Source: Bacillota bacterium (lineage in GTDB: Bacteria; Bacillota; Clostridia; Christensenellales; Aristaeellaceae). From it: 64,000 nt of DNA. Where the stretch lies: assembly GCA_023413135.1 (NCBI GenBank), contig JAEZQK010000090.1, forward strand, positions 1 through 64,000, given 5' to 3'. Under the pieces are notes generated by a model. It saw only the letters and a program-made list of their open reading frames with translations. It was not told the DNA's origin and searched no databases. Made by a program: the position numbers and the translations under genes. Below are positions 42,174-49,780 of the stretch, piece by piece. Position 1 is the stretch's first letter. Each line of letters opens with the position of its first letter.

Positions 42174-43300
42174 TGCGTAAGTCCCTCCCCTTCCTGGCGG
42201 ATGGAAAGCGCCTTGCGCGCCAGCCGTCTTTCACGCTTTTCCCGAAGCGAGCGCATGATCCCGCCCTGGGCCGCCATGAAGAAGATGATAATGGACTGCA
42301 CGATCAACACAAGCTCGCTGGAAATGCCCATGTTCAGCTCCATGGCGCTGGAGCCGATCTTCAGTGCGCCAAAAAACAGGCTCATCAAAACGATGCCTAC
42401 TGGCTGGTAGCGCATGATCATGGCCACCAGCATCCCGTCAAAGTAAAAGCCGGTGCTCAGCGTCTCCACGTAGCGCCGGTGGATGCCGTATACCTCCATC
42501 AGCCCCACCAATCCGCACAGCGCGCCGGAGAACACCATGGCATACACGGAAATCCGCCCGGCAGGAATGCCCATATGCCGGGCGAAGCGGCTGCTTAACC
42601 CAGTGATCTTCATTTCAAAGCCCCATGTAGTGCGGGTCATCAGGTACCAGCAGATGATGGCCAGCCCGGCGGCGTACAAAATACCCTGGGTGAGGTTGCT
42701 CAGAGGGATCAGTTTGGGAAAAACGAAGGAAGGATCAATGGCGGGAGTGCCGGAGGCGATGCCCTTTTCAGTGGTCTTCAGCGGCCCCGTGGCCAGGTAG
42801 GTGCAAAAGTAGATGGCGGCGGAATTGAGCATGATGGTGGTGATCACCTCACTCACATTCCGCTTTACTTTGAGCACCGCCGGGATATAGGCGTACAGCC
42901 CGCCGGCTGAAATGGCGGCCAGGAAAGCCAACGGGATTGCGATGAACGGGGACACGCCTTTCAGGGTATAGCCCACGATGGCGGCGGCCATGCCGCCAAG
43001 ATAGAGCTGGCCTTCTCCGCCCACGTTGAATATGCCGGCCTGAGCGGCCACGGCCATGGCCAGGCCATTTAAGCACAGTGTTGCAGAGCGGGCCAGGGTA
43101 TTGCCGATAGCCCGGGGGCTGCCCAAGGCACCTTTGATCAGCGCGCCATAGCCTGCCAGCGGGTCTTTGCCGGTCAAAAGAATGATCACGGCTCCGAGTC
43201 CAAGCGCCAGAAGGATGCTGAAGAACAGTGACAGCAGGTATTCCCCGTTTAGCCGCGGCCCACCCTTGAAGGAAAACAGCGATTTTACCAGCCTTATCAT
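42170..43300 (-). CDS. BMP-type ABC transporter permease 1 (YufP type)
   Basis: The 376-residue BPD_transp_2 permease has a longer N-terminus than its partner and about ten helices. Motif AQAGIFNVGGEGQLYLGGMAAAIVGY is the family signature, with GISSELVLIVQSIIIFFMAA near the C-terminus. It overlaps the ATPase gene by 4 bp and permease 2 by 4 bp, so the three are translationally coupled. Confidence 0.88.
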   Translation of the reverse strand: MIRLVKSLFSFKGGPRLNGEYLLSLFFSILLALGLGAVIILLTGKDPLAGYGALIKGALGSPRAIGNTLARSATLCLNGLAMAVAAQAGIFNVGGEGQLYLGGMAAAIVGYTLKGVSPFIAIPLAFLAAISAGGLYAYIPAVLKVKRNVSEVITTIMLNSAAIYFCTYLATGPLKTTEKGIASGTPAIDPSFVFPKLIPLSNLTQGILYAAGLAIICWYLMTRTTWGFEMKITGLSSRFARHMGIPAGRISVYAMVFSGALCGLVGLMEVYGIHRRYVETLSTGFYFDGMLVAMIMRYQPVGIVLMSLFFGALKIGSSAMELNMGISSELVLIVQSIIIFFMAAQGGIMRSLREKRERRLARKALSIRQEGEGLTQ

Positions 43301-44832
43301 GCGCTTCCCTCCCCGCGGCTTCCGGTCATGTAATAGCCGATTTCGGATTTGTCGATCTGCCCTTTCATAAACTCGCCGGTGATTTGCCCATCGTATAGTG
43401 TGATCACCCGGTCGGACAAGCGCAGTACCTCATCCAGATCGGCACTGATGAGCAAAATGGCGCAGCCTTCCCGGCGCTTTTGAAGGATCATGTCATGGAT
43501 GAACGCCGTGGCCCCGATGTCGATGCCCCTTGTGGGCTGGCAAATGAGCAGCACCTTGGCATCGAAAGAAAACTCCCGCGCCGCCACCACCTTTTGCATA
43601 TTGCCGCCGGACAAGGCGCCGGCCAAAGTATCTATGCCGGGGGCGCGGATGTCAAAGCGTTCCATCAAGGATTTGGCATAGGCCCGGATGGGCTTTTTTT
43701 TCAGATGGATTTTAATAGTGGAAAACGGCCGTTGGCGCTGCTTGCCCGCTAGAAGGTTGTCGCTTACGGAGGCTAAAACGGATACGCCGGATAAAAGCCG
43801 GTCCTCGGGGATGTGGCATACGCCCAGCTTTCGCACCATGGCGGGTGTCATGCGGGCGGTATCCTTTCCAAGGATTGCGATGCGGCCGCCGTGTATTGGG
43901 ATCAGCCCCGCCAGCGCTTCCGCCAGTTCCTTCTGGCCGTTGCCTTCTATGGCGGCTACGCCCAGTATCTCCCCGGCATGAAGGGACAGGGATACATTTT
44001 TGAGCGCAGGCAAGCCGCGGCTGTTTAATACCTGCAGATTCTCAGCGTCAAGAAGCGGCGCGCCAGGCTCCCCGGCGTGGTCAAGCGGCTCTGCAAGCAT
44101 CTCCCGGCCTACCATCAGGGAAGCCAGCATGCGCTCGTTCACCTCACAGGTATTGTATACCCCCGCCAGCTTCCCGCCCCGCATGACGCCCACCCGGTCG
44201 GATATGGCCATCACTTCGTACAGCTTGTGGGTGATCAAAATCACCGTCATGCCTTTTTCCCTGACCACCCGGCGAATAACGGAAAACAGATCTTCCGTCT
44301 CCTGGGGCGTCAGGACCGCAGTGGGCTCATCCAGGATCAGGATGTCGGCGCCGCGGTGGAGTGTTTTCAAAATCTCCACCCGCTGCTGCAGCCCCACGCC
44401 GATATCGGCCACCCTGTCGTCCGGAGAGACGGATAAACCGTATTCCTCCGTTAGATCAAGCACGGTCTGCCGGGCCTTTTGCTGGTCGTAAAAAAGGCCC
44501 CACTTGCGAGGTTCCCGGCTTAAGACAATGTTTTGTGCTACTGTAAAACACGGCACCAGCATAAAATGCTGGTGCACCATGCCCACGCCATTACCGATGG
44601 CATAGGCGGGATTGTATTTTTGCACACGCTGGCCGCGGATAAATACTTCGCCACCCGTGGGCTCATGCAGGCCGTACAGGGTACGCATGAGGGTGGACTT
44701 GCCGGCGCCGTTTTCCCCCACCAGCGCAAAAACTTCCCCGGAGCGGATGGACAGGGTTACGTCGTCGTTGGCCAAAACGCCGGGGAACTGCATGGTGATG
44801 TGGGAGAAGGTGACGGCATCGGTGGAAGGCAC
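43297..44832 (-). CDS. Double ATPase of BMP-type ABC importer (YufO/RbsA type)
   Basis: The 511-residue protein holds two ABC domains. The first has Walker A GENGAGKST, a signature-like region IGVGLQQRVEILKTL and Walker B DILILDEPTAVLTPQE. The second has the usual degenerate Walker A (GVAAIEGNGQKEL), LSGGNMQKVVAAREF and VLLICQPTRGIDIG. Start: AGGAG is only 1 nt before ATG 44838 but 7 nt before GTG 44832, so I favour GTG (VPSTDAVTFSHITMQFPG). Energises uptake through the two permeases downstream. It is separated from the binding-protein gene by about 470 bp of repeats. Confidence 0.9.
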   Translation of the reverse strand: MPSTDAVTFSHITMQFPGVLANDDVTLSIRSGEVFALVGENGAGKSTLMRTLYGLHEPTGGEVFIRGQRVQKYNPAYAIGNGVGMVHQHFMLVPCFTVAQNIVLSREPRKWGLFYDQQKARQTVLDLTEEYGLSVSPDDRVADIGVGLQQRVEILKTLHRGADILILDEPTAVLTPQETEDLFSVIRRVVREKGMTVILITHKLYEVMAISDRVGVMRGGKLAGVYNTCEVNERMLASLMVGREMLAEPLDHAGEPGAPLLDAENLQVLNSRGLPALKNVSLSLHAGEILGVAAIEGNGQKELAEALAGLIPIHGGRIAILGKDTARMTPAMVRKLGVCHIPEDRLLSGVSVLASVSDNLLAGKQRQRPFSTIKIHLKKKPIRAYAKSLMERFDIRAPGIDTLAGALSGGNMQKVVAAREFSFDAKVLLICQPTRGIDIGATAFIHDMILQKRREGCAILLISADLDEVLRLSDRVITLYDGQITGEFMKGQIDKSEIGYYMTGSRGEGSA

Positions 44833-44995
44833 GGTCATGCTCCTGTTCTTTATGCCTTCCCCTTGAGGGGAAGGTGGCGCGAAGCGCCGGAAGAGGTGTA
44901 TTACGCTGCTTGACGCAAGGTGCTGCTTCGGCAAGTTGCAAGCAACTTACTTGTGACAAGGGCTTTTGTTCTCTTTCGTCCCGAAAGAGAACCAG
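44833..44995. other. Palindrome-rich start of the spacer between BMP and ATPase genes
   Basis: Contains CCTTCCCCTTGAGGGGAAGG and GGCGCGAAGCGCC (about 44858-44894) and TTCTCTTTCGTCCCGAAAGA continuing to GAA (about 44969-44991). These are short hairpins without a gene. Together with repeats D3 and E3 they make up a roughly 470-bp spacer inside the importer operon. Confidence 0.5.
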
Positions 44996-45107
44996 AAAGG
45001 CTCCGGAGCCGAAGCGCCGCCAGCGGCGGATAAAGCGAGGCGGAGGAGGCTGGCGAAACGAGCAATGCGAACGGTAGTGAGCAGTGCGACGATTGAGCCA
45101 GATGGAC
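44996..45107 (+). repeat. Dispersed repeat D, copy 3
   Basis: AAAGGCTCCGGAGCCGAAGC through GCGACGATTGAGCCAGATGGA matches 22080-22185 almost base for base. It is followed by GGGGGAG...CTCCCCC, another hairpin. Confidence 0.8.
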
Positions 45108-45244
45108 GCGGGGGAGTCTTGATCCTCCCCCTGCACCCCCTTCAAACGCTCAATTAGTGGCGTGCGTCGCACGCGTATTTGTTCTATAGCAAACATGCAT
45201 GTTCCAAGCTTTGGGATGCAGAGCTTGCAACGGATAATTATCGA

Positions 45245-45304
45245 ATGGGGATACCAAAGGGGCTTTGTCCCTTTGGCAGGGGTCCAGGGGACAGAGTCCC
45301 CTGG
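45245..45304 (-). repeat. Double-hairpin repeat E, copy 3
   Basis: ATGGGGATACC-AAAGGGGC-TTTGTCCCTTT-GGCAGGGGTCC-AGGGGACAGAGTCCCCT, ending 3 bp before the stop codon of the BMP binding-protein gene. It probably terminates or attenuates transcription toward the ATPase. Confidence 0.75.
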
Positions 45305-45307
45305 TGG

Positions 45308-46291
45308 TTACCGGGTCGTTGACACAACGATCTTGCCGCCGATGATCAGCTGCTTGATGTTCTCGACTTCGGCCTTCAGCTCATCGGACACCTGCTGCGT
45401 CATTTCGGGGGTGCCGTAGCCGATGTCCACAAACCCGTTCTTCATATCGGCGATCCAGGCGGTGCCGCCCTTCCAAATGCCGTTCACCATATCATCCTTG
45501 ATGGCGGTGTAAATAGAAAGACCCACATTCTTTTTCATGGAGGCGATGATCACATCGGGGTTGATGTACTTCTGGTCGGCGTCCACGCCGATGGCGTACT
45601 TGCCTGCCTCCTTGGCGGCTTCAAATACACCCTCGCCGGTTTTGCCTGCCACCGCAAACACGATGTCGCAGCCCCTGGAAAACAGCGACAGTGCATGTTC
45701 CTTACCCTTGGAAGGATCCTCGTAGGTCCCGGCGTAAGTGAACTCCACGGCCGTGGCGGAGTTGGCATGACGGGCGCCCTGGCGGTAGCCCTTCAGGAAA
45801 TCGTTGATGACCGGGTCATCCATGCCGCCCACGGCGCCTACCTTGTGGGTTTGCGACAGCTTTCCCGCCACATAGCCCACCAGGAAGGAACCTTCGTTGG
45901 CAGTGTAGGGGATGCTAAGCAGGTTTGGGATGCCTTCCAGCTCCTGGTCCACATATACGAACTTCACATCGGGCATGGCGGGGGCCACTTCCTGCAGCCC
46001 ATCGTAAAACTGCCAGCCCACAGCCACCACATAATCGCTGACCTCAGCGGCGGTAATCAAGTTGGCGGTGTACAGCGATCGGTCTTCATTGCACTGGACG
46101 ACCCGGCCATCCACACCGTATTCCGCGATCAGCTTCTGCAAGCCTTCATTCGCGGAGTCGTAGAAGGAACGGTCACCCAAACCACCGGCCAGCACGATGG
46201 AGACGGTCACGGGCTCCGTAGTTTGGGCGATGGCCGGGAAAACGGTCATTGCCAGCAAAAGAGAAAGCAGCAGTGCAGCAATACGTTTCAT
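45308..46291 (-). CDS. BMP-family ABC transporter substrate-binding protein
   Basis: The 327-residue exported protein has a Sec signal peptide (MKRIAALLLSLLLAMTVFPAIAQ) without a lipobox Cys. The mature part starts VSIVLAGGLGDRSFYDSANEGLQKL, followed by GYVAGKLSQTHKVGAVGGMD and KYAIGVDADQKYINPDVIIASMKKN, typical of the BMP/Med family that binds purine nucleosides or related ligands. AGGAGG lies 6 nt before ATG 46291. Heads the importer operon; the divergent alsE/kinase genes hint that the ligand may be a sugar or nucleoside-like sugar. Confidence 0.88.
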   Translation of the reverse strand: MKRIAALLLSLLLAMTVFPAIAQTTEPVTVSIVLAGGLGDRSFYDSANEGLQKLIAEYGVDGRVVQCNEDRSLYTANLITAAEVSDYVVAVGWQFYDGLQEVAPAMPDVKFVYVDQELEGIPNLLSIPYTANEGSFLVGYVAGKLSQTHKVGAVGGMDDPVINDFLKGYRQGARHANSATAVEFTYAGTYEDPSKGKEHALSLFSRGCDIVFAVAGKTGEGVFEAAKEAGKYAIGVDADQKYINPDVIIASMKKNVGLSIYTAIKDDMVNGIWKGGTAWIADMKNGFVDIGYGTPEMTQQVSDELKAEVENIKQLIIGGKIVVSTTR

Positions 46292-46338
46292 GGTGAATCC
46301 TCCTTCAAATTGGTACCCCTCCATCCGGCCCGGGATGC

Positions 46339-46367
46339 TTGCGCAGCATGCCTTAAGCCAGTATAAT
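46339..46367 (+). promoter_or_regulatory. Sigma-A promoter for the reductase-alsE-kinase operon
   Basis: TTGCGC (46339-46344) and TATAAT (46362-46367) are 17 bp apart, 38 bp before the TTG start at 46405. The region also holds an ATTATA on the opposite strand that could be the -10 box for the BMP operon. Confidence 0.65.
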
Positions 46368-46404
46368 GATTATAGCATATTCATGGCAAAGGGGATAGGA
46401 TAAT

Positions 46405-46998
46405 TTGGGCCTTCTATGCATCGATGCCTGTGCAAGGGAGCGGTCCGTATCCAGGACATGGCAATTGGCGGATGCTTTTTTGCAGGAGTATGCTAGGGTC
46501 TTTCCCGAATCGGCCATCACCGTAATACGGCTTGCGGACGAGGAGCTGTCGCCCTTTTTGCATGAGAATGTGCTGGGGCGCGAATCGCTGATCGACCGGG
46601 AAGAGTACGATCATCCCATGTTCCGCTGGGCCAGGGAGTTTGCCGCAGCCAGCCACATTGCGGTGGCAGCCCCCTACTGGGACTTATCCTTCCCAGCCAT
46701 ATTGAAGGTATATGTGGAAAATATATTTGTGCGCAACCTTACCTTCCGGTATACTGTCAAGGGGGAGCCGGTGGGATTGTGCCGGGGCCAAAGGCTTATA
46801 TACCTCACCACCGCCGGCAGCCCCATCGGCACGGAGGACTGGGGCTATGGGTACATCCGTGCCGCTTTCCGTATGCTGGGCGTTAAGGAGTTTGGCCGCG
46901 TATCCGCCGAGGGCATTGATATTAAGGGATGGGACGCACAATCCATTCTGGAAAATGCCAAGGCGCAGGCCCGGCAGGCGGCGAGGGAGTTTGCCTGA
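46405..46998 (+). CDS. Flavodoxin-fold NAD(P)H oxidoreductase (AzoR/NQO-like)
   Basis: The 197-residue protein has the FMN-binding flavodoxin-like fold of FMN-dependent NADH-azoreductases: LLCIDACARERSVSRTWQLADAFLQEY (phosphate loop with Ser-x-Ser-x-T-like pattern), AAPYWDLSFPAILKVYVENIFVRNLTFRYT (the PMYNFxxPxxLKxxxD equivalent) and LIYLTTAGSPI. It reduces quinones or azo compounds in vitro in the family; the physiological role is unclear. Start is TTG 46405. Followed by alsE after repeat C2. Confidence 0.8.
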   Translation: MGLLCIDACARERSVSRTWQLADAFLQEYARVFPESAITVIRLADEELSPFLHENVLGRESLIDREEYDHPMFRWAREFAAASHIAVAAPYWDLSFPAILKVYVENIFVRNLTFRYTVKGEPVGLCRGQRLIYLTTAGSPIGTEDWGYGYIRAAFRMLGVKEFGRVSAEGIDIKGWDAQSILENAKAQARQAAREFA

Positions 46999-46999
46999 C

Positions 47000-47060
47000 C
47001 CGAAGGTTTCCAAAGGGCGACCGGAAAGCCCTTTGGTCGCGTCCGCAAACGCGAAACCTT
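47000..47060 (-). repeat. Dispersed repeat C, copy 2
   Basis: CCGAAGGTTTCCAAAGGGCG through GGTCGCGTCCGCAAACGCGAAACCTT, the inverted match of 4085-4156. It starts directly after the reductase stop codon. Confidence 0.75.
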
Positions 47061-47104
47061 ACCATTTTAGCCAGTTTTAATTAATCATAAGGAGACTTTC
47101 ATCG

Positions 47105-47782
47105 ATGAGACCTCAATTTGCCGTATCCCTGATGTGTATGGACTTTTTGAATATCCGTGAGCAGCTTGAGATTCTGAACCGAAGGGCTGATTACTATCAC
47201 ATTGACCTGATGGACGGCCACTTTTGCAAAAACATCACCCTTTCCCCCGACATTGTGACGGCCATTTCCCGCGCCGTCGCGCTGCCCATGGAAGCCCATC
47301 TGATGACCACTGCGCCCAACGACTGGCTGGAGCCCATGGCCAAGGCCGGGACGAAGATCATTTCCCCTCACGCTGAAACCATCAACACCGATGCCTTCAG
47401 GGTATTAAACCGCATTGAGCAGTTGGGCTGCCAAAAGGGCGCCGTATTGAATCCCGCCACGCCTCTTGACTATGTGCGCCATTATATCGGGCGGCTGGAC
47501 ATCCTCACCATCATGACGGTGGATGTGGGTTACGCAGGGCAGGCATTTATTCCTGAGATGCTTGAAAAAATCGAAGAGGCGGCAAATTTCAGGGAAAAGC
47601 ATGGCTATCATTATCTTATCCAGGTGGATGGCGCGTGCAACGCCCGCACCTACAAGCGGCTGAATGATGCCGGCACGGATATTTATGTCATGGGTTCCAC
47701 CGGGCTGTTCGGCCTTTCCGGCGACCTGAACGAAGCTTACGACAAAATGCTGGCGGATTTTAAGCGGGAGACGGATAGATAA
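47105..47782 (+). CDS. alsE: D-allulose-6-phosphate 3-epimerase
   Basis: The 225-residue ribulose-phosphate-3-epimerase-fold enzyme is strikingly close to E. coli AlsE: SLMCMDFLNIREQLEIL, DYYHIDLMDGHFCKNITLSPDIV (metal His and Asp), HLMTTAPNDW, HAETINTDAFR, TVDVGYAGQAFIPEMLEKI, and QVDGACNARTYKRLNDAGTDIYVMG. AlsE converts D-allulose-6-phosphate to D-fructose-6-phosphate in D-allose use. GGAGA-type site precedes ATG 47105. Flanked on both sides by repeat C and followed by a ROK kinase, the same enzyme pair as in the allose operon. Confidence 0.88.
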   Translation: MRPQFAVSLMCMDFLNIREQLEILNRRADYYHIDLMDGHFCKNITLSPDIVTAISRAVALPMEAHLMTTAPNDWLEPMAKAGTKIISPHAETINTDAFRVLNRIEQLGCQKGAVLNPATPLDYVRHYIGRLDILTIMTVDVGYAGQAFIPEMLEKIEEAANFREKHGYHYLIQVDGACNARTYKRLNDAGTDIYVMGSTGLFGLSGDLNEAYDKMLADFKRETDR

Positions 47783-47850
47783 AAAGCATGCTTCCGAAGG
47801 TCCAGGACGATCGGAAAGCCCTGGTCGCACCCGCAGGTGCGAAACCTCTT
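47782..47850 (-). repeat. Dispersed repeat C, copy 3
   Basis: AAAAGCATGCTTCCGAAGGT through CCGCAGGTGCGAAACCTCTT. Reverse-complemented, it matches 4085-4156 over about 68 bp with few changes. It occupies almost all of the alsE-kinase spacer. Confidence 0.8.
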
Positions 47851-47875
47851 ATCAAACATCGGAGGTCTATCTACC

Positions 47876-48784
47876 ATGCAAACCACCGTTCTGGGCATTG
47901 ATATCGGCGGAACCCACCTGCGGCTGGGGCTTTCCGGGGAAGATTTAACCCTTTCCTGCTTTGAAATGGCCTCCAGTACCTTTTTGAACGGTACTGACGC
48001 TCCTTACCGTCTGGCGGATTTTATCCGTGATTATCTGAAAAGAATGGATTGCATACCCAAGGCCGTTTCCATCGGCTTTCCTTCCACGCTGGACAGGGCA
48101 AGACGGCGGCTTTTATCCACCCCCAACATCGCGGGCCTTAACGATGTCCCCATGGTGGATATCCTGCAGGAGCAATTGAACATTCCTACGTTCATTGACC
48201 GGGATGTGAATTTGCTGTTCCTGTACGACTGCCGCCACTTTGGGTTAACGGGCAGCGGCATCATCCTCGGCTGCTACATCGGCACGGGATTAGGCAATGT
48301 GATCTCCATCAACGGCGAGATCCTGATCGGCAAGAACGGCGTGGCAGCGGAGCTGGGCCATATTCCAGCCTGGGGACGTGAGGACGAATGCCCCTGCGGC
48401 AACCGTGGCTGTGTGGAGATGTTTGCCTCTGGAAAGCATTTGAAGGAAATTTGCGATATGCATTTCCCCGGCACGCCGCTTGGTGAACTGTTCCTGCGTA
48501 ATAGTGGGCATGAACTGATCAGGGAGTATGTGGACGGATTATCACTCCCCATCGCCACGGAAATCAACCTGATGGACCCGGATTATGTGCTGCTGGGCGG
48601 CGGCGTGCTGCAAATGGAGGGCTTCCCACGCCCTTATCTGGAGGAATGCATCCTGCGCCATGCCCGCAAGCCCTATCCGGCGCAGGGCCTTCAATTGCGC
48701 TATTCCCAGCAAGCGCAGGAAAACGGCGTCATCGGCGCGGCTATCCGGGCTTATAGGGAATTGAAAAAGGCCCGAACGCAATAG
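47876..48784 (+). CDS. ROK-family sugar kinase (AlsK-like)
   Basis: The 302-residue ATP-dependent hexokinase has the phosphate motif LGIDIGGTHLRLGL, catalytic Asp in FIDRDVNLL, the zinc site (ELGHIPAWGREDECPCGNRGCVEMFAS: His plus CxCGxxGCxE) and a C-terminal YVLLGGGVLQMEGFP. Pairing with alsE suggests D-allose kinase (AlsK), although ROK substrates cannot be told from motifs. Start ATG 47876 with GGAGG upstream; the longer frame reads through repeat C. Confidence 0.87.
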   Translation: MQTTVLGIDIGGTHLRLGLSGEDLTLSCFEMASSTFLNGTDAPYRLADFIRDYLKRMDCIPKAVSIGFPSTLDRARRRLLSTPNIAGLNDVPMVDILQEQLNIPTFIDRDVNLLFLYDCRHFGLTGSGIILGCYIGTGLGNVISINGEILIGKNGVAAELGHIPAWGREDECPCGNRGCVEMFASGKHLKEICDMHFPGTPLGELFLRNSGHELIREYVDGLSLPIATEINLMDPDYVLLGGGVLQMEGFPRPYLEECILRHARKPYPAQGLQLRYSQQAQENGVIGAAIRAYRELKKARTQ

Positions 48785-48894
48785 GGAAATCAGGATTTGC
48801 TATTTCCCTGCTTCAATTGGGCAGATGCATGTTTCCTTTCAGCACAAACCTTGTCAAACCGGTGCATATGTGCTACAATGATCTGCGCCAACCT

Positions 48895-48971
48895 GTTTCC
48901 GTAGCTCAGTAGGATAGAGCGACCGCCTCCTAAGCGGTAGGCCGTGGGTTCGAATCCCGCCGGGAACGCCA
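48895..48971 (+). tRNA. tRNA-Arg(CCU)
   Basis: A complete cloverleaf: acceptor GTTTCCG pairs with CGGGAAC (one G-T), D-arm GCTC...GAGC, anticodon stem ACCGC/GCGGT with loop CTCCTAA (anticodon CCT at 48929-48931), T-arm with GGTTCGAATCC, discriminator G and encoded CCA (48969-48971). It reads AGG codons. A terminator follows. From here the DNA turns into accessory sequence, so the tRNA may have been an integration site. Confidence 0.95.
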
Positions 48972-48993
48972 TGTAAAGGAACAATAGTTACGG

Positions 48994-49025
48994 AAAAATG
49001 CTCACCAAATGCGGTGAGCATTTTT
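48994..49025 (+). terminator. Intrinsic terminator after tRNA-Arg
   Basis: AAAAATGCTCACC pairs fully with GGTGAGCATTTTT across the loop AAATGC. A strong bidirectional terminator. Confidence 0.9.
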
Positions 49026-49169
49026 CTGTGCTTGCAAAATGAGACTTGATATAGCGCTTTTACGGGATAATTTGCAGGAATACATGGTTAGCTCACAAGG
49101 TAATTTTGCCCATAAATTTGACCTGCATCGATCCGTGTAACGATGCACACCCCTCCCCTGGAATCGTCG

Positions 49170-49440
49170 TTGCAATTTACTATATGTTGTGTCATAATAC
49201 TTTTATCATTCATAATTGGAGGTTGTCCAATGCCGGCTAACGCTTAATTCTTCATAACTGCTTAACGCTTGTTTAAGTCATGTATCTATGGCTTTCTTGT
49301 GTTATGCAAACAAAAATTAAGCGAAGCTGTATAGAATACGATTTATATTGTTATGCCCTTTTTTAAGTGGGCATATCTGTATTGTTAAGTCGCGTATAGC
49401 TCCTTAATTTATGGAGTTATGTGCGGCTTTATTTATTTTG
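49170..49440 (+). promoter_or_regulatory. Promoter, leader peptide and transcription attenuator
   Basis: TTGCAA (49170-49175) and CATAAT (49193-49198) are 17 bp apart. TTGGAGG at 49217 precedes a six-codon ORF ATG-CCG-GCT-AAC-GCT-TAA (49230-49247, peptide MPANA). CGCTTAATT over its stop codon is perfectly complementary to AATTAAGCG at 49315-49323. Then come ATGCCC/GGGCAT (about 49352-49374) and a 13-bp stem CGCGTATAGCTCC/GGAGTTATGTGCG (49391-49425) followed by GCTTTATTTATTTT. Short peptide, competing helices and terminator are the layout of attenuators that respond to stalled ribosomes, as upstream of many antibiotic-resistance genes. Confidence 0.7.
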
Positions 49441-49455
49441 GAAGGAGGTCTACCA

Positions 49456-49716
49456 ATGCCCAAATTATAGTCTATCCTCAGCAAACAGCGTGAACGCAAA
49501 GAAGGTGATTATTTGAAATGTAAAATATGCGGCAAAAAGCCCGTATTCTTGAAAAAGGTCGCTCACCAACGTATGTATGTTAGTGGTAGGAGTAATCATA
49601 AAATAAATCCTAATCTACAAAGCACCACAATCATTGAAAAGGGTGTAAAAAAACACATTACTGCCTGCACACGATGTATGAGAACCATGCGCAAGAGCAA
49701 CCTACCTAGACAATAG
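49456..49716 (+). pseudogene. bL28-like ribosomal protein gene with amber codon 5 (possible restart at 49513)
   Basis: GGAAGGAGG lies 7 nt before ATG 49456, but the frame reads MPKL then TAG. The same frame stays open (SILSKQRERKEGDYLKCKIC...) to 49716. From TTG 49513, preceded by GAAGGTGAT, it encodes 67 residues with CKICGKKPVF, a central PNLQ and CTRCMR: the zinc-ribbon form of ribosomal protein bL28. Either the gene is broken by a point mutation, or MPKL is another leader peptide and translation restarts at TTG. AT-rich, with many Lys codons, unlike upstream genes; probably transferred. Confidence 0.7.
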
Positions 49717-49780
49717 AACAATCCACACGGGCGGGCGGGAAAACGCTCCTGCCCGCTCGTAATTACAAGGGAGAAACAAC

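Noticed and set aside
47837..47875. Upstream ATG for the ROK kinase
   Set aside because: It would translate part of repeat C; GGAGG is correctly spaced only for ATG 47876, where the kinase motif LGIDIGGTH begins at once.
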